Positions 1 to 11,105 are shown, counted from the first letter of the stretch. The stretch: DNA of 64,000 nucleotides from an uncultured Alphaproteobacteria bacterium (GCA_947258435.1 CAMYID010000007.1:1-64000), one strand, 5' to 3'. The notes: generated by a model not told the origin, from the sequence alone. Program-made: numbers and translations.

Positions 1-687
1 ATGCGCGGCCAGGATCGGTTCGAAGAATTCCTTGATCTCGGAACCGGGCTTGCGCGCGGCGGACACGTCAATCGGGTTGATGACATTGATGCCGTTCTGG
101 ATGAAGGTGCTTTCGCCCCAGCTGATCACCTGATTGCCGAGCTTGATATCGAGTGGCAGGCCGCCCACTTCGAAATTACCCAGCACGAAATAGTCGAACA
201 GCTTGGCGGAGCGTTCCACCTCGCTGCGCTGCGGGCTTTCCAGCTCGCGGAAATCGGTATCGCCAACCAGCGGATCGTAGAAGGCGGAACCACGGACAAA
301 GCCTGTGAAGTTGCGCCAGCCAAGCTGCACCTCGGAGGTGGCTTTCATGGTGCCCGAAAAGACGTCCCACTGATCATAGTTCAGATTGCCGTCATCGCCA
401 CTGACGGCGGCCGAGGACTTGTCGATCCCGGATGCATCGAACCCCTGACAACCGCCATTCGCCTTGGAGATATTCTCGCAATTGCGCTTTGACGTACGCA
501 TTGAGGCACCCGCCGACACGGTCGTATCGATATAGCCCTGAACTTCGCCATAACCGAATTCGATTGCCGATGCGGGTGCGGCTGCAATCACTGCCGCAAC
601 TGCTGTCATGGAACCGCCAATCGCAAAACGGCTCCTCAGCGCCCGACGAGCGGGCGCACCTTCTGATCTGGACACGCGTGCCTCCAT
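1..687 (-). CDS. DUF1302 family outer-membrane protein, 3' end beyond window
   Basis: This frame is open from an ATG at 687 to the left edge (229 codons seen) and has no stop, so the C-terminal part is missing. An arginine-rich start is followed by a hydrophobic stretch ending in APASA, a typical signal peptide cleaved near residue 41. The mature part has features of DUF1302 proteins: a tyrosine/aspartate-rich beta-barrel-like start, FYDPL near residue 128, and a conserved run around residues 190-215 with ISWGES and INVINPIDVSAAR. The family is an outer-membrane group often found beside DUF1329 genes in lipid or steroid degraders, and its exact role is not established. The partner would lie outside this window. 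An in-frame ATG at 609 is a less likely start because it would cut off the basic N-region. Confidence 0.8.
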   Translation of the reverse strand, partial: MEARVSRSEGAPARRALRSRFAIGGSMTAVAAVIAAAPASAIEFGYGEVQGYIDTTVSAGASMRTSKRNCENISKANGGCQGFDASGIDKSSAAVSGDDGNLNYDQWDVFSGTMKATSEVQLGWRNFTGFVRGSAFYDPLVGDTDFRELESPQRSEVERSAKLFDYFVLGNFEVGGLPLDIKLGNQVISWGESTFIQNGINVINPIDVSAARKPGSEIKEFFEPILAAH

Positions 688-1103
688 CCTTGGTTTTTTA
701 CAGATCCACGGTGGCTTTTGTTTATTTGATGCCATCCTGTCGGATCTCATGCCTCAACTTGCAAGACCACATTTTGGTCACGCTTCTGTCAAGAACTTTA
801 GGCAAAAACAGCACGGTTAAAGAAAAACTATGGCATTTTTCCCACGGTTTTCGATGTATCGGGAACTGACTAGGTGAAAATGATGGTGCGCGGGCACCCG
901 ACAGGCGGGCGTATGGCTGTTGATTCGGCTGTTATATTTCTGCCCGGCTGGGAATGATTCGCCGCGGTGATGACGCGGTTGGCAGCCGTTTGTTCCGCGC
1001 TTATGCGGTGGAGTGGGGGAAGGAAAAGGGGCAGTGTTTGTTATGTGATCTGCGGACAGAAAAGCCCGCAGATCATGTTGTTTGTCAGTTGGCGGGATGC
1101 CAA
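688..1103. other. 416-bp gap between divergent-facing ends of the DUF1302 gene and pnp
   Basis: I see no convincing gene here. The half next to the DUF1302 start (about 770-850) is AT-rich and should carry its promoter; read on the minus strand it has a TTGACA at 792-787, but no good -10 at the usual distance. A short inverted repeat GACCA/TGGTC lies at 765-779. The half next to pnp contains the hairpin listed separately. Short frames in the stretch show no family resemblance. Confidence 0.5.
1046..1075 (-). terminator. Hairpin just downstream of pnp
   Basis: A perfect 10-bp inverted repeat (TGATCTGCGG with CCGCAGATCA, 10-nt loop) begins 28 bases after the pnp stop. It has no clear U-tract on the minus strand, so it may be an RNA 3'-end stabiliser or a weak terminator rather than a classical one. 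On the plus strand it is followed by a T-rich stretch, but no plus-strand gene enters it. Confidence 0.4.
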
Positions 1104-3251
1104 TCAGTCGCGGCGCGGGCGGCGGGGCTTACGCTCGCGCGGTTCGACGCCCTCGATTTCCTCGCCGGTTTCCTGATTGACATAGCGCATGGAGAGGCGT
1201 GTTTTTCCCCGGTCATCGGAACCGAGATATTTCACTTTCACCATATCGCCTTCATTGACCACATCGGTCACTTTCTCGACCCGCTCCTCGCATAGTTCAG
1301 AGATGTGGACCAGGCCGTCCTTCTTGCCGATAAAGTTCACAAAGGCCCCGAAATCGAGCACCTTGACGACTTTGCCTTCATAGATCGCGCCTTCTTCGGG
1401 TTCGGCTACGATGTCATTGATCATGGCAAGCGCCTTCTCGACGCTGGCTTCATCGGGTGAGGCAATCTTGATCACCCCATCATCGCCGATATCCACCTTG
1501 GCGCCTGAATCGGCAACGATTCCCTGAATCACCTTGCCGCCCGATCCGATAACTTCGCGAATTTTGTCGGTCGGGATGGTAATCGTGGTGATCCGCGGCG
1601 CATTGACATTCAGATTGCCACGCGATTCGGTCAGTGCCTTTGCCATTTCACCCAGAATATGCATGCGCCCGCCTTTCGCCTGATCCAGGGCGACGCGCAT
1701 GATTTCCTCGGTGATGCCGGTGATCTTGATATCCATCTGAAGCGATGTGATCCCCGCATCACTTCCGGCGACTTTAAAGTCCATATCGCCCAGATGATCC
1801 TCGTCACCCAGAATATCGGACAGCACCGCGAATTTATCGCCTTCCTTGATCAGGCCCATGGCAATGCCCGCCACCGGCCGGCTGATCGGGACGCCCGCAT
1901 CCATCAGCGACAGGGACGTGCCGCAGACCGTTGCCATCGAGGAAGAGCCGTTTGACTCCGTGATTTCCGACACAACACGGATCGTATAGGGGAAATCGTC
2001 ATAATCGGGGAGAATGCCGCGTACCGCACGCCAGGCCAGCTTGCCATGGCCGGTTTCGCGCCGGCTTGTAAAGCCGAACCGTCCTGCTTCACCCACCGAA
2101 TAGGGCGGGAAATTATAATGCAGCAGGAAACGTTCCTTATAAGTCCCTTCCAGCGCATCGATAAATTGTTCGTCATCGCCTGTGCCCAGGGTGGTTACCA
2201 CCAGCGCCTGTGTTTCGCCGCGCGTGAACAGCGCCGCGCCATGGGTGCGGGGCAACACCCCGACTTCGCTGCGAATGGGTCGGACATCGGCAAGGCCGCG
2301 GCCATCGATCCGCTGGCCGGTTTCAAGAATATTGCCGCGCACGACATCTTTTTCCAGCGATTTGAAGTGATCGCCAACCTGGCTGCCTTCCATCTCGATG
2401 CCGATTTCTTCCAGCCCGGCGACGATTTTGTCCTTAACTTTTGCAACTTTCTCCTGCCGCGCGAGCTTGACAACCTCTTCATAGGCACTGCGCAGCAGAT
2501 CCTCGCCGATCTCGCGCACCTTATGGCCGAGCCCGTCATCTTCTTTCGGGGTCAGCTCCCAGGGTTCCTTGGCGCAGCCTTCCGCAAGATCGATGATGGC
2601 ATCGATGACGGGCTGCATCTGCTGATGCCCGAACATAACAGCGCCAAGCATGACGTCTTCAGACAGTTCCTTGGCTTCCGATTCCACCATCAGCACAGCG
2701 TCCTGCGTGCCGGCGACCACCAGATCAAGTTCACTTTCCCTGACCGATTCAATATGCGGATTGAGGACATATTCCCCATCCTTATAACCGACCCGGCAAC
2801 CGCCGATCGGCCCCATGAAGGGGATACCCGAAATCGTCAGGGCGGCGGAGGCCGCGATCATTGCGATAATATCGGGATCGTTTTCAAGATCGTGGCTCAA
2901 AACCGTGCAGATAACCTGCGTTTCGTTGCGAAATCCGTCAACAAAGAGTGGCCGGATCGGGCGGTCGATCAGACGACAGGTCAGAATTTCCTTTTCATTC
3001 GGCCGCCCCTCGCGCTTGAAAAAACCGCCCGGAATTTTGCCGGCTGCATAGGTTCTTTCAACATAATCGACGGTAAGCGGAAAGAAATCGATGCCGGCAC
3101 GCGGCTGTTTCGCCGCAACCACTGTGGCCAGGACAGTGGTTTCCTCATACTGCACGATAACTGCGCCATCCGCCTGCCGGGCTACCCGCCCGGTTTCAAA
3201 ACTCAGCGGGCGACCGCCCCAGGTGATTTCTTTTCGGTGAATATCAAACAT
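1104..3251 (-). CDS. pnp: Polynucleotide phosphorylase
   Basis: This is a 3'-5' exoribonuclease that degrades RNA with phosphate and releases nucleoside diphosphates; it is normally a trimer and works with the RNA degradosome. The 715 residues match the full family length. Two RNase PH-like domains come first, then a KH domain from about residue 550 (GSGG loop near 570), then an S1 domain from about 619, and a short basic tail rich in Arg and Pro. The ATG at 3251 is preceded by a GAGGAAGAAG ribosome-binding site. It lies downstream of rpsO with a 201-bp gap that holds a hairpin, the arrangement in which pnp is often autoregulated through its leader; that regulation is inferred here. Confidence 0.98.
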   Translation of the reverse strand: MFDIHRKEITWGGRPLSFETGRVARQADGAVIVQYEETTVLATVVAAKQPRAGIDFFPLTVDYVERTYAAGKIPGGFFKREGRPNEKEILTCRLIDRPIRPLFVDGFRNETQVICTVLSHDLENDPDIIAMIAASAALTISGIPFMGPIGGCRVGYKDGEYVLNPHIESVRESELDLVVAGTQDAVLMVESEAKELSEDVMLGAVMFGHQQMQPVIDAIIDLAEGCAKEPWELTPKEDDGLGHKVREIGEDLLRSAYEEVVKLARQEKVAKVKDKIVAGLEEIGIEMEGSQVGDHFKSLEKDVVRGNILETGQRIDGRGLADVRPIRSEVGVLPRTHGAALFTRGETQALVVTTLGTGDDEQFIDALEGTYKERFLLHYNFPPYSVGEAGRFGFTSRRETGHGKLAWRAVRGILPDYDDFPYTIRVVSEITESNGSSSMATVCGTSLSLMDAGVPISRPVAGIAMGLIKEGDKFAVLSDILGDEDHLGDMDFKVAGSDAGITSLQMDIKITGITEEIMRVALDQAKGGRMHILGEMAKALTESRGNLNVNAPRITTITIPTDKIREVIGSGGKVIQGIVADSGAKVDIGDDGVIKIASPDEASVEKALAMINDIVAEPEEGAIYEGKVVKVLDFGAFVNFIGKKDGLVHISELCEERVEKVTDVVNEGDMVKVKYLGSDDRGKTRLSMRYVNQETGEEIEGVEPRERKPRRPRRD

Positions 3252-3395
3252 AGCTTCTTCCTCAGCATAACGGCTCCATCAGCTCCCTAGCCAATGTGCC
3301 ACCGGCAAACGACCCCCTGGCCGCGCCAGCCGGTTCCCCTGGAACCTATACGCGTGTCGCTTCGCAATTATGACCGTAAAGCCCGGCCAATAAGG

Positions 3396-3429
3396 ATTGC
3401 GCCGGCACCATATTCGGAACCGGCGCAAT
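3396..3429 (-). terminator. Hairpin between rpsO and pnp
   Basis: A 10-bp perfect stem (ATTGCGCCGG with CCGGCGCAAT, 14-nt loop) lies 23 bases past the rpsO stop. On the minus strand it is followed by CCTTATTGG, a poor U-tract. It could be a partial terminator of rpsO or a processing hairpin in the pnp leader, as known for the rpsO-pnp junction in enterobacteria. Confidence 0.5.
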
Positions 3430-3452
3430 ATGAAGCAGACATCGCCGTAAAA

Positions 3453-3722
3453 CTAACGGCGTATTCCAAGCCGTTTAATGAGCGTTGTATAACGCGCCTC
3501 GTCTTTTTTCTTCACATAATCAAGCAATTTACGGCGCTGACTGACCAGTTTGATCAGGCCGCGTCGTGAGTGATTGTCATGCTTATGCTCTTTGAAATGT
3601 TCGGTCAGATTACTGATCCGTTCGGTCAGGATTGCCACCTGAACTTCGGGTGAACCGGTGTCACCGTCCGCCTGGGCGTATTCAGTAATCAGTTCCTGTT
3701 TGCGTTCAGCTGTAATCGACAT
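3453..3722 (-). CDS. rpsO: 30S ribosomal protein S15
   Basis: S15 binds the central domain of 16S rRNA early in 30S assembly. The 89-residue product is the standard length. It shows the family pattern: [12 protein letters not shown] start, [10 protein letters not shown] near residues 21-30, and the HDNHSRRGL segment near 47-56 that contacts rRNA. An AGGAG lies 12 bases before the ATG at 3722. The start lies inside the last codons of truB (17-bp overlap), so translation of the two genes is probably coupled. Confidence 0.98.
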   Translation of the reverse strand: MSITAERKQELITEYAQADGDTGSPEVQVAILTERISNLTEHFKEHKHDNHSRRGLIKLVSQRRKLLDYVKKKDEARYTTLIKRLGIRR

Positions 3723-4653
3723 CGGATGTTCTCACTCCTATGGGTAAATTAAATATGCGTCCCGGCACGAACTCGCCGCGCTCAACATGCCCAAGCGCAA
3801 CGATCTGTCCGCGCCAGGTTGTGTAAATGAGCGACTCTTTGGCAAATTCCTGCCCATTGCGGACCAAAATCGGCTGACCGCGTTTCAAACGGCCTGCATC
3901 CTCTCCGGAAATGGCCAACGCCGGGATGTCGTCCAGCGGGGTCTGTACCGGAAGTAGGAAGTCCGACAATTCGGGTTTATGGACCAACTGCTCCAGTTTA
4001 TCCAGTGAAATTGCGTTTTCTTCCGAAAAAGCACCGACCTTGGTGCGCCGAATATTGGCGGCATAGCCATATGTGCCTAATTTCAGCGCCAGGTCGCGCG
4101 CGATCGCCCTGACATAGGCACCTTTGCCGCATATCATTTCCATCTCGCAGCGATCGGGTTCGGAGGTATCAAGAAGCCGCAGATCCTCGATGCGGACAGG
4201 TCGCGGTTCAAGCGCCACATCCTCGCCTTCGCGTGCCAGATCATAGGCGCGCGCGCCATTGATCTTGATTGCGGAAAAGCGCGGCGGCACCTGCTGAATT
4301 TCACCGATAAAATCGGGCAGTGCGGCTTCGATATCGGCTTTTTCAGGTCTGTGATCGCTGCGCGCTATGACCGTGCCTTCGGGATCGTCCGTGCTGCGTT
4401 GTTCACCCCAGACGATTGTGAAGCGGTAGCGCTTTTCGCTGTCCATGGCGAAGGGCACGGTCTTTGTCGCCTCGCCCAGCGCGATTGTCAGAATACCGGT
4501 GGCAAGCGGGTCAAGGGTGCCCGCATGGCCTGCTTTCTGCGCATCGAACGCGTAACGGACCTTGCCGACGATCTGCGTCGAGGTGACGCCGGCCGGTTTG
4601 TCGACACATACCCAGCCGCTGATTGCCTTGCCTTTTTTACGTCGTCTTCCCAT
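3706..4653 (-). CDS. truB: tRNA pseudouridine(55) synthase TruB
   Basis: TruB makes pseudouridine 55 in the T loop of tRNAs. The 315-residue protein has the catalytic motif [12 protein letters not shown] with the active Asp at about residue 48, the N-terminal lysine/proline motif [10 protein letters not shown], and a C-terminal PUA-like region. The start is coupled to rbfA: the rbfA TGA and the truB ATG share one base at 4653. The other end overlaps rpsO. This order is the conserved alphaproteobacterial nusA-infB-rbfA-truB-rpsO-pnp operon. Confidence 0.97.
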   Translation of the reverse strand: MGRRRKKGKAISGWVCVDKPAGVTSTQIVGKVRYAFDAQKAGHAGTLDPLATGILTIALGEATKTVPFAMDSEKRYRFTIVWGEQRSTDDPEGTVIARSDHRPEKADIEAALPDFIGEIQQVPPRFSAIKINGARAYDLAREGEDVALEPRPVRIEDLRLLDTSEPDRCEMEMICGKGAYVRAIARDLALKLGTYGYAANIRRTKVGAFSEENAISLDKLEQLVHKPELSDFLLPVQTPLDDIPALAISGEDAGRLKRGQPILVRNGQEFAKESLIYTTWRGQIVALGHVERGEFVPGRIFNLPIGVRTSDVDYS

Positions 4654-5063
4654 CAGGAATCGAGATCCCGCGCCACCGGACCCGAGCGCAGCAGCGCATC
4701 GATGGATTGTGCATTGTCGAATGAATTATCCGGCACGAATTTGAGCTGCGGTGTGAACTTTGTCTGGATTTCCCTGCCAAGCTGACCCCGAAAGCGTGCG
4801 GCGCGGCGATTGAGTGCTGCGCCAATCTCTGTCAGTTCAGCCGGGTTGCAGGATAACGCGGAGAAAAATACCGTCGCATGGCGCAAATCGGGCGAGACCT
4901 GCGCTTCTGAAATGGTGATGACCCTGTTCTGCAGCGCCGGATCGTGCAGTTCGTCGCGCCGCAGGATATCGGACAGGGCATGCCGAACCAGCTCGCCCAC
5001 GCGTAATTGCCGTTGCGAACGGGATTTGCCCGCCCGCTTCTGGGAATGTCGATTGGCTGTCAT
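4653..5063 (-). CDS. rbfA: Ribosome-binding factor A
   Basis: RbfA is a KH-like factor that helps mature the 5' end of 16S rRNA and is important in cold adaptation. The 136-residue product has the typical RVGELVRHALSDIL start, the ITISEAQVSPDLRHATVFFS core and the LKFVPDNSFDNA end. A GGAG lies 8 bases before the ATG at 5063. Its stop overlaps the truB start by one base. A 125-bp gap with a strong hairpin separates it from infB, so rbfA-truB-rpsO may be partly uncoupled from infB. Confidence 0.97.
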   Translation of the reverse strand: MTANRHSQKRAGKSRSQRQLRVGELVRHALSDILRRDELHDPALQNRVITISEAQVSPDLRHATVFFSALSCNPAELTEIGAALNRRAARFRGQLGREIQTKFTPQLKFVPDNSFDNAQSIDALLRSGPVARDLDS

Positions 5064-5145
5064 GTGTGTGCTCCGTTTCCTGCCGGATGCCGCCTCTGCA
5101 TCGCCTGCAGACGCCGGATGAGTGAAATCTACGACAGAAATTGCC

Positions 5146-5172
5146 GGGGCCGGTGCGCTCAGCGCCGGCCCC
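5146..5172 (-). terminator. GC-rich hairpin between infB and rbfA
   Basis: GGGGCCGG pairs with CCGGCCCC, extended inward by a further GCG/CGC after a 2-nt bulge. It starts 17 bases beyond the infB stop. The minus-strand downstream tract is only AATTTCTG; the plus-strand side reads CTTTT. It is probably a partial terminator or RNA-stabilising stem within the operon. Confidence 0.45.
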
Positions 5173-5188
5173 CTTTTACCCTCACCAC

Positions 5189-7810
5189 CTATAATGTACG
5201 GGTAACCTCTTCCACTTCATAGCATTCGACGACATCATTGACCTTGATGTCCTGGAAGTTCTCGAATGCCATGCCGCATTCGGTGCCCGCATTGACCTCA
5301 CGCACTTCATCCTTGAAGCGGCGCAGGCTGGATAGCGACCCTTCATGCACCACCACATCATCGCGGATCACCCGCACGCCCGCCCCGCGGCGGACAATAC
5401 CATCCGTCACCAGACAGCCGGCGGCCTTGCCCATCTTGGACGCCTTGAACACGTCGAGCACTTTTGCATTGCCCAGCATGGTTTCGCGCCGTTCGGGAGA
5501 GAGCATGCCCGACAGCATGGCTTTGACGTCATCGATCAGATCGTAGATGACATTGTAATAGCGGATATCGACATTCGCGGTGTCGGCCAGATCCTTGGCC
5601 TGTTTGTTGGCCCTGACGTTAAACCCGAAGACCGGCGCCTGCGATGCCTCGGCCAGGGTGATATCGGATTCGGTAATACCGCCGGCTGCCGCATGCAGGA
5701 TTTTGGCACGCACCTCGTCGGTGCCCAGCTTATCGAGCGAGGCGCGAATGGCCTCCACTGAGCCCTGAACGTCAGCCTTGATGACAATCGGCAGCTCTTC
5801 AATCTCGGCTTCCTTGAGCTTCGCGAACATGTCTTCGACAGAGGAAACGCCACCGGTCGCGACTTCCTGCGCCCGTCGCCGGCGGAATTCGCAGACTTCG
5901 CGCGCGCGGCTTTCGCTGTCCACGACGGCGACGTCATCGCCAGCCTTGGGAACACCCTGAAGTCCCAAGATTTCAACCGGGGTAGAAGGGCCCGCCTGTT
6001 TGCAGGTCTTGCCATGTTCGTCAGTCAATGCGCGCACGCGGCCCCATTCGGCACCCGCAACAATAATATCGCCGCGCTTCAGCGTGCCACCCTGAACCAG
6101 TACGGTAGCAACAGGTCCGCGTGTTTTATCTAGCTGCGCTTCGACGATCACCCCGTTGGCTTCGCGATTTGGGTTGGCTTTCAGTTCAAGAAGCTCCGCC
6201 TGCAGCAAAATGGCATCAACCAGCTTGTCGAGGTTTGTTCCCTTCAATGCGGATACGTCAACCGACAGCACATCGCCGCCCAGATCTTCGGTAAACACTT
6301 CATATTGAAGCAGTTCCTGCCGCGCCTTGTTGGGGTCGGCTTCGGGCCGGTCGATCTTGTTGACCGCGACGATCAGCGGTACTTCGGCCGCTTTTGCATG
6401 ATTGATTGCTTCGATTGTTTGCGGCATGACCCCGTCATCGGCGGCCACGACAAGCACGACAATATCGGTGACGCTTGCGCCACGGGCGCGCATGGCCGTA
6501 AAGGCGGCATGGCCCGGCGTGTCGACAAAGGTCACTTTCTGCCCCTGATCGGTTGTTACCTGATAGGCACCGATATGCTGGGTGATCCCGCCTTTTTCGC
6601 CTGACACCACATTGGTCTTGCGCAGGGCGTCAAGCAGCGATGTCTTGCCATGATCGACATGCCCCATGACGGTGACGACCGGCGGTCGGGTTTCCAGCTC
6701 CGATGCGTCATCCTGCGGGGCTTCCAACCCGTGTTCGACATCGGATTCGGCAACCAGTTTCGCCCGGTGGCCCATTTCTTCAACCACAAGCTGGGCGGTT
6801 ACCGGCTCCAGCACCATATCGGCGGCGACGGCTTCTTCGTCCATCGCGCGAAGTACCCGCAGGACTTCCCTCACACGTACTGCCATACGGTTGGCCAGCT
6901 CCTGCGCCGTGATGGCTTCGGGAATGATAACTTCGCGCACGAATTTCTGGGGTCGGCCGCCATGTTTTGCGGCCTGCTTTTCCTTTTCCCGCGACCGCCG
7001 GATCGAGGCAAGCGAGCGTTGCCGTTCGCCCAGATCCTCATCCAGCGCGGTCTGAATTGTCAGCCGACCGGTGCGGCGACGCGGTTCGCCCTTTGTGCGT
7101 TGCGCAGGTTTGGAATCATCGCCCGTCTTGCGTTTGATGCGCGCGCCCTTCAGCGCTGCGGGCAATCCGTCATCCTCATTGGAAGTTTCAGGCTTGCCTT
7201 TCTGGGTTTCCCGGCGCCGGACAGTGCGCTTCTCGGCTTCCGCACCGGTTTCGCCACCCAGTTCCTGCGCGGCCTCCGCAGCTGCCGCTTCCTGTGCTGC
7301 CTGTTCCCTGGCCTCGGCTTCGCGTTGTGCTTCGGCTTCAGCTTCCGCCTCGCGTTTGGCTTTGGCTTCCAGCTCACGCTGCTGGCGCTCGGCTTCTTCC
7401 TGGGCTGCGATGCGGTTGCGTTCTTCTTCCTCGCTTTTTGCAAGCGCAAGGGCGCGTTCGCGTGCCGCCTGTTCACCCTGGGTCAGCCCGCCGGCGCTCT
7501 TTCGGTCGCCCCGTGCTGCGGATTTGCGGGGTGATTTGCCTGTGCGCTCAACCCTGGGTTTTTGGGCGGTGGGTTTGGCGGCTGGCTTTTGCGGTGCTTT
7601 GGCTTCAGGCTGAGCTGTTTCGGGCGGTGCCGCCGCATCGGCTTTCGGCGTGATGACACGCCGGCGCTTTTTCTCGACGACTACCGATTTTGAGCGGCCA
7701 TGAGAGAAGCTTTGGCGCACCTGTCCCGAGCCCACTGTCTTCTTCAGACTGAGGGTGCGCTGGGGCGTGCCGCCGGTGGTTTCGTTGTCGGAATCTTTCG
7801 ACTCGCTCAT
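5189..7810 (-). CDS. infB: Translation initiation factor IF-2
   Basis: IF-2 is the GTPase that brings fMet-tRNA to the 30S subunit and promotes subunit joining. The 873-residue protein has a long, low-complexity N-terminal region rich in Ala, Glu, Lys and Arg (about residues 60-220, the variable alphaproteobacterial part), an IF2_N module, and the GTPase domain with G1 GHVDHGKTS near residue 385, DTPGHAAF and NKID, followed by the beta-barrel and C-terminal tRNA-binding domains ending in ECYEVEEV. The ATG at 7810 has AGGA just upstream. A 200-bp structured gap separates it from the ylxR-type gene. Confidence 0.98.
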   Translation of the reverse strand: MSESKDSDNETTGGTPQRTLSLKKTVGSGQVRQSFSHGRSKSVVVEKKRRRVITPKADAAAPPETAQPEAKAPQKPAAKPTAQKPRVERTGKSPRKSAARGDRKSAGGLTQGEQAARERALALAKSEEEERNRIAAQEEAERQQRELEAKAKREAEAEAEAQREAEAREQAAQEAAAAEAAQELGGETGAEAEKRTVRRRETQKGKPETSNEDDGLPAALKGARIKRKTGDDSKPAQRTKGEPRRRTGRLTIQTALDEDLGERQRSLASIRRSREKEKQAAKHGGRPQKFVREVIIPEAITAQELANRMAVRVREVLRVLRAMDEEAVAADMVLEPVTAQLVVEEMGHRAKLVAESDVEHGLEAPQDDASELETRPPVVTVMGHVDHGKTSLLDALRKTNVVSGEKGGITQHIGAYQVTTDQGQKVTFVDTPGHAAFTAMRARGASVTDIVVLVVAADDGVMPQTIEAINHAKAAEVPLIVAVNKIDRPEADPNKARQELLQYEVFTEDLGGDVLSVDVSALKGTNLDKLVDAILLQAELLELKANPNREANGVIVEAQLDKTRGPVATVLVQGGTLKRGDIIVAGAEWGRVRALTDEHGKTCKQAGPSTPVEILGLQGVPKAGDDVAVVDSESRAREVCEFRRRRAQEVATGGVSSVEDMFAKLKEAEIEELPIVIKADVQGSVEAIRASLDKLGTDEVRAKILHAAAGGITESDITLAEASQAPVFGFNVRANKQAKDLADTANVDIRYYNVIYDLIDDVKAMLSGMLSPERRETMLGNAKVLDVFKASKMGKAAGCLVTDGIVRRGAGVRVIRDDVVVHEGSLSSLRRFKDEVREVNAGTECGMAFENFQDIKVNDVVECYEVEEVTRTL

Positions 7811-7933
7811 TCCTAACCTTCTACCTCTCTAACGCTGCCGGTGCTTCGCCACTTTGCGGCGTTTCTCCTTCCGACAACAGCATGCCAGACCGCTCCGGCA
7901 CAATACATCTCACAATTGGTCGCGGGAAAACCG

Positions 7934-8005
7934 AAACCGGGTGCAGGCCGGTTTTTCACGTGCCGGACCGACCCTCAACACCTGCAGGGTTTTACCCGCC
8001 CTGCA
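7934..8005 (-). promoter_or_regulatory. Two hairpins in the infB leader
   Basis: Reading toward infB, the first stem is TGCAGGG/CCCTGCA (8005-7983, 9-nt loop), starting six bases after the ylxR-type stop. The second is AAACCGG/CCGGTTT (7954-7934, 7-nt loop), followed by CGGTTTTCC. The pair may be a weak terminator or a leader structure that tunes infB. No known riboswitch or protein site is recognised. Confidence 0.35.
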
Positions 8006-8010
8006 AGGTC

Positions 8011-8616
8011 TTACGGGGCAACTCCACCCCGAAAGGCCGACAGGCGCATCGCCGCGTGCAGGATCTGATCGGCCAAGCGTCCCTGCGTGACCGAAGCATG
8101 TATCACATTTTCCGCCCCGAATGCCAAACTCAATTCTGACGAATGCAGCCATTCAATAAATTGCACCGCCGGGTTGAGTGCCCGGGCAAGGCGTTGCAGG
8201 GCCTGTTTGCCATCCTGCGCCGCCTCGGACGCGCAGATCAGCACAGCGGTCTTCCCCTGTCTAATCTGTGCGTCGACCTTGGTTCTTCCAAAGGCAACCG
8301 CGCCGCTCTTGCGCGCAAGCCCGAGTAACTCAACCGAGCGCTGCGCCAGCTGCCCGGCAACCTGTTCCGTCAATCCCTCCGGCAACGCAACCTTCTGTCG
8401 TGCCGCGCGGGCGAAACTGTTCTTTGCAATTGCCTGCTCCAGCGTGGCGGGATCCGCACGCACCCACAAACCGCGGCCAGGCAATTTTTCCGTCACATCG
8501 AAAACCAGCCACCCGTCGGGCGAAACCACGAATCGGATCAGCGTGCCCCTGGGCAGAACCTCACCGCTGACGATACAGCGCCGTTCGGGGTTTCTGGCTT
8601 TTTTGCTGACCTGCAA
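8011..8616 (-). CDS. YlxR-type (DUF448) RNA-binding protein fused to an L7Ae-like domain
   Basis: Residues about 8-80 form a DUF448/YlxR module (ERRCIVSGE, RFVVSPDG, GRGLWVRAD). The second half (LLGLARKSGAVAFGRTKV, AVLICASEAA) is the ribosomal L7Ae/L30e-like RNA-binding fold. Such fusions between nusA and infB are common in alphaproteobacteria. Their role is presumed to be RNA or ribosome binding and is not defined. The open frame starts at a GTG at 8673, but the TTG at 8616 follows GGAAGGA at 8-base spacing and removes a non-conserved extension, so 8616 is preferred (201 residues). Confidence 0.85.
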   Translation of the reverse strand: MQVSKKARNPERRCIVSGEVLPRGTLIRFVVSPDGWLVFDVTEKLPGRGLWVRADPATLEQAIAKNSFARAARQKVALPEGLTEQVAGQLAQRSVELLGLARKSGAVAFGRTKVDAQIRQGKTAVLICASEAAQDGKQALQRLARALNPAVQFIEWLHSSELSLAFGAENVIHASVTQGRLADQILHAAMRLSAFRGGVAP

Positions 8617-8805
8617 AATTCGCGTCCTTCCGTGGCGGTGAAGCGCGCCACAGCTCGCGCTTTTACTGTTCACTTATCAGCTCCGGCCCGGCTTATTTGT
8701 ATCAGGCTGAATTCGCAACTGACGCCCCAAGTGCCGGCCGGGACTGACCTGTTCCGGCAAGCCCCTGTCAGACGCCCATCACCCTTACCGGCCGTTCAAA
8801 GGCCC

Positions 8806-10398
8806 TCAACCATCGCCCGCTTCGTCGACTGCGGGCGCGTCCTCAGGCTCATCCTCGAACCAGTGGGCGCGGGCGGCCATGATAATTTCATTGGCCTCTT
8901 CCTCTCCCAGTTCGAAGTCTTCAAGAATACCGGGCTGTCTTTGCTTTACACCGTCGACGCTTTCGATCCAGCCGACCAGCTCATCCGAAGACAGATCCGC
9001 CAGATCGTCAAGGCTTTGAATGCCTGCCTTGCCCAGTGCCACAAGCATGGCCGAAGTCAGCAGCGGCAGCGCCGCGATCTCGTCGCTGACCCCCAGCTCG
9101 CGCCGTTCGCTATCGGCGCGGTTTTGTTCTTCTTCCAGGAATTCGCGCGCGCGGTTCTGCAGCTCTTCGGCTGTCTCAAGGTCAAAGCCTTCGATTTCGA
9201 CAATTTCGTCGAGTTCGACATAGGCGACTTCCTCGATCGTCGAAAAGCCTTCCGATGCCAACAGCTGCGCAACCACCTCATCGACATTCAGCCCCTTCAT
9301 AAACAGGGCGCTGCGTTCCAGAAACTCCTTCTGGCGGCGGTCGGATTCTTCGGATTCCGTCAGAATGTCGATTTCCCAGCCCGTCAGCTGCGAGGCAAGC
9401 CGGACATTCTGGCCCCGACGACCGATAGCCAGGCTTAACTGGTCATCGGGCACCACGACCTCAATCCGCTGAATATCCTCGTCCATGACAACTTTCATGA
9501 CTTCGGCGGGCGCCAGCGCATTGACGATGAAGGTCGCCGCATCGGGGTTCCACTGAATGATGTCGATTTTCTCGCCCTGCAGCTCATTCACCACCGCCTG
9601 TACCCGGCTGCCGCGCATGCCAACGCAGGCACCCACGGGATCGATCGAGGGATCACTTGAAATAACAGCGATTTTCGCCCGGCTGCCCGGATCGCGCGCA
9701 ACCGCCTTGATTTCAATGATACCATCGTAGATTTCAGGCACTTCCTGGCCAAACAGCAGCGCCATGAATTGCGGATGGCTGCGTGACAGGAAAATCTGCG
9801 GCCCCTTGGGTTCGCGCCGCACATCATAGATATAGGCACGAATTCTGTCCCCGTTGCGGAAATTTTCCCGCGGTAGCAGTTCATCGCGGCGACAGATCGC
9901 CTCGCCCCGGCCCAGATCGACAACCACATTGCCATATTCGACCCGTTTGACCACGCCATTGATGATCTCGCCCACGCGGTCCTTATATTCCTCATATTGC
10001 CTGTCGCGTTCGGCATCGCGTACTTTTTGCACGATGACCTGCTTGGCCGACTGCGCCGCGATCCGGCCGAATTCAAGCGGGGGGAGTTCCTCGCCGATAA
10101 AATTGCCGATCTCGGCCGCCGGATTACGCTGTTTGGCATCCTCAAGCGTGATCTCGCGCGCCGGGGTCTCAACCGTCTCAACGACTTCGAGCAGGCGACT
10201 TATCCTGATCTCGCCATTCTTGCGATCGATCTCCACGCGGATTTCATTTTCTGCCCCGTAGCGGGATTTGGCCGCTTTCTGGATGGCTTCTTCCATGGCG
10301 CCAAGCACGATATCCTGATCGATTGCCTTTTCCCGCGCCACCGCGTCCGCGATCTGCAAAAGTTCCAACCGGTTTGCGCTGACTGCTGACGTTGACAT
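8806..10398 (-). CDS. nusA: Transcription termination/antitermination factor NusA
   Basis: NusA binds RNA polymerase and nascent RNA and controls pausing, termination and antitermination. The 530-residue protein has the NusA N-domain ([14 protein letters not shown] at residues 14-27), an S1 domain around residues 135-200, two KH domains ([15 protein letters not shown] and [13 protein letters not shown]), and C-terminal helix-hairpin-helix repeats with a very acidic end. The ATG at 10398 is preceded by AAGGAG. It is the second gene of the rimP-nusA-ylxR-infB operon. Confidence 0.98.
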   Translation of the reverse strand: MSTSAVSANRLELLQIADAVAREKAIDQDIVLGAMEEAIQKAAKSRYGAENEIRVEIDRKNGEIRISRLLEVVETVETPAREITLEDAKQRNPAAEIGNFIGEELPPLEFGRIAAQSAKQVIVQKVRDAERDRQYEEYKDRVGEIINGVVKRVEYGNVVVDLGRGEAICRRDELLPRENFRNGDRIRAYIYDVRREPKGPQIFLSRSHPQFMALLFGQEVPEIYDGIIEIKAVARDPGSRAKIAVISSDPSIDPVGACVGMRGSRVQAVVNELQGEKIDIIQWNPDAATFIVNALAPAEVMKVVMDEDIQRIEVVVPDDQLSLAIGRRGQNVRLASQLTGWEIDILTESEESDRRQKEFLERSALFMKGLNVDEVVAQLLASEGFSTIEEVAYVELDEIVEIEGFDLETAEELQNRAREFLEEEQNRADSERRELGVSDEIAALPLLTSAMLVALGKAGIQSLDDLADLSSDELVGWIESVDGVKQRQPGILEDFELGEEEANEIIMAARAHWFEDEPEDAPAVDEAGDG

Positions 10399-10478
10399 GC
10401 TTCGCTCCTTAGCTGACCGCCCTTTCGCGGGCGTTCTCTATCCCTTAATTCCGCTCAATATCCCGCCCGACTTCCTGC

Positions 10479-11009
10479 TTAGTCCCGTTGCGTTTCTGGG
10501 GGCGTGTCTTGCGGATCGTTTTTCAATGACTCGCGGATCAGCGCGTCGGTAATGACAAGCTGTGCCTCGGCAATATCGCCAAAGGCGAGCGCGATCTGGC
10601 CAAACGCGTCATTTTCGACCGTTATCGCATCGGCTGACACATGCGCGATCGTGCCGGTCAATTTCCGCCGTCCGTCAACCGGACGGGCCAGTTTGAATTT
10701 GGCCAGATGACCTGCAAACCGCTCAAAATCCTTGTGGCGCGTCAATGGCCGGTCGATACCGGGCGATGACACCTCAAGCATATATTCGCCGTCAATCGGA
10801 TCTTCCACATCCAGCAGAACCGAGATTGTGCGGCTTACTTCCGCGCAGTCATCGACGCTCATCCGGCCATCTGGCCGTTCGGCCATGATCTGCAGTGTCG
10901 CCCTGTCACCACCGGTGAAGCGCAGCCGCACAAGCTCAAACCCCATCGCTTCAATCGCGGGGGAGATGATATCTTCCACTTTCGACAACAAGTCCTGTGC
11001 AGACGCCAC
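10479..11009 (-). CDS. rimP: Ribosome maturation factor RimP
   Basis: RimP is a 30S assembly factor. The sequence VEDIISPAIEAMGFELVRL, then DDCAEVSRTISVLLD and YMLEVSSPGIDRPL, is diagnostic. The longest open frame begins at a GTG at 11129, but that codon lies inside the rho-independent terminator at 11106-11131, so it cannot be the natural start of this transcript. The first in-frame start after the terminator is the GTG at 11009, giving 176 residues, the usual length. A GGAG lies about 14 bases upstream, rather far, so translation initiation may be weak or use another signal. Confidence 0.93.
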   Translation of the reverse strand: MASAQDLLSKVEDIISPAIEAMGFELVRLRFTGGDRATLQIMAERPDGRMSVDDCAEVSRTISVLLDVEDPIDGEYMLEVSSPGIDRPLTRHKDFERFAGHLAKFKLARPVDGRRKLTGTIAHVSADAITVENDAFGQIALAFGDIAEAQLVITDALIRESLKNDPQDTPPETQRD

Positions 11010-11105
11010 GGCAGAAATTAAGTCTCCAAATAGCGGTAATATCCCGAACCCTTGCGGGTAATTTACAGGGCGGCCGCAGTAAAAATTCAGCTTGGCTGCC
11101 ACCAA

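Noticed and set aside
1-492. Plus-strand open frame of 163 codons at the left edge
   Set aside because: It is the complement of the DUF1302 gene. The minus-strand reading has a signal peptide and family motifs; the plus reading has none.
2046-3290. Plus-strand open frame of 414 codons opposite pnp
   Set aside because: Shadow of the high-GC pnp gene in the antisense direction; the protein has no family-like patterns.
6650-7534. Plus-strand open frame of 294 codons rich in Phe and Leu
   Set aside because: Antisense of the Ala/Glu/Lys-rich N-terminal part of infB; the apparent hydrophobic protein is an effect of that composition.
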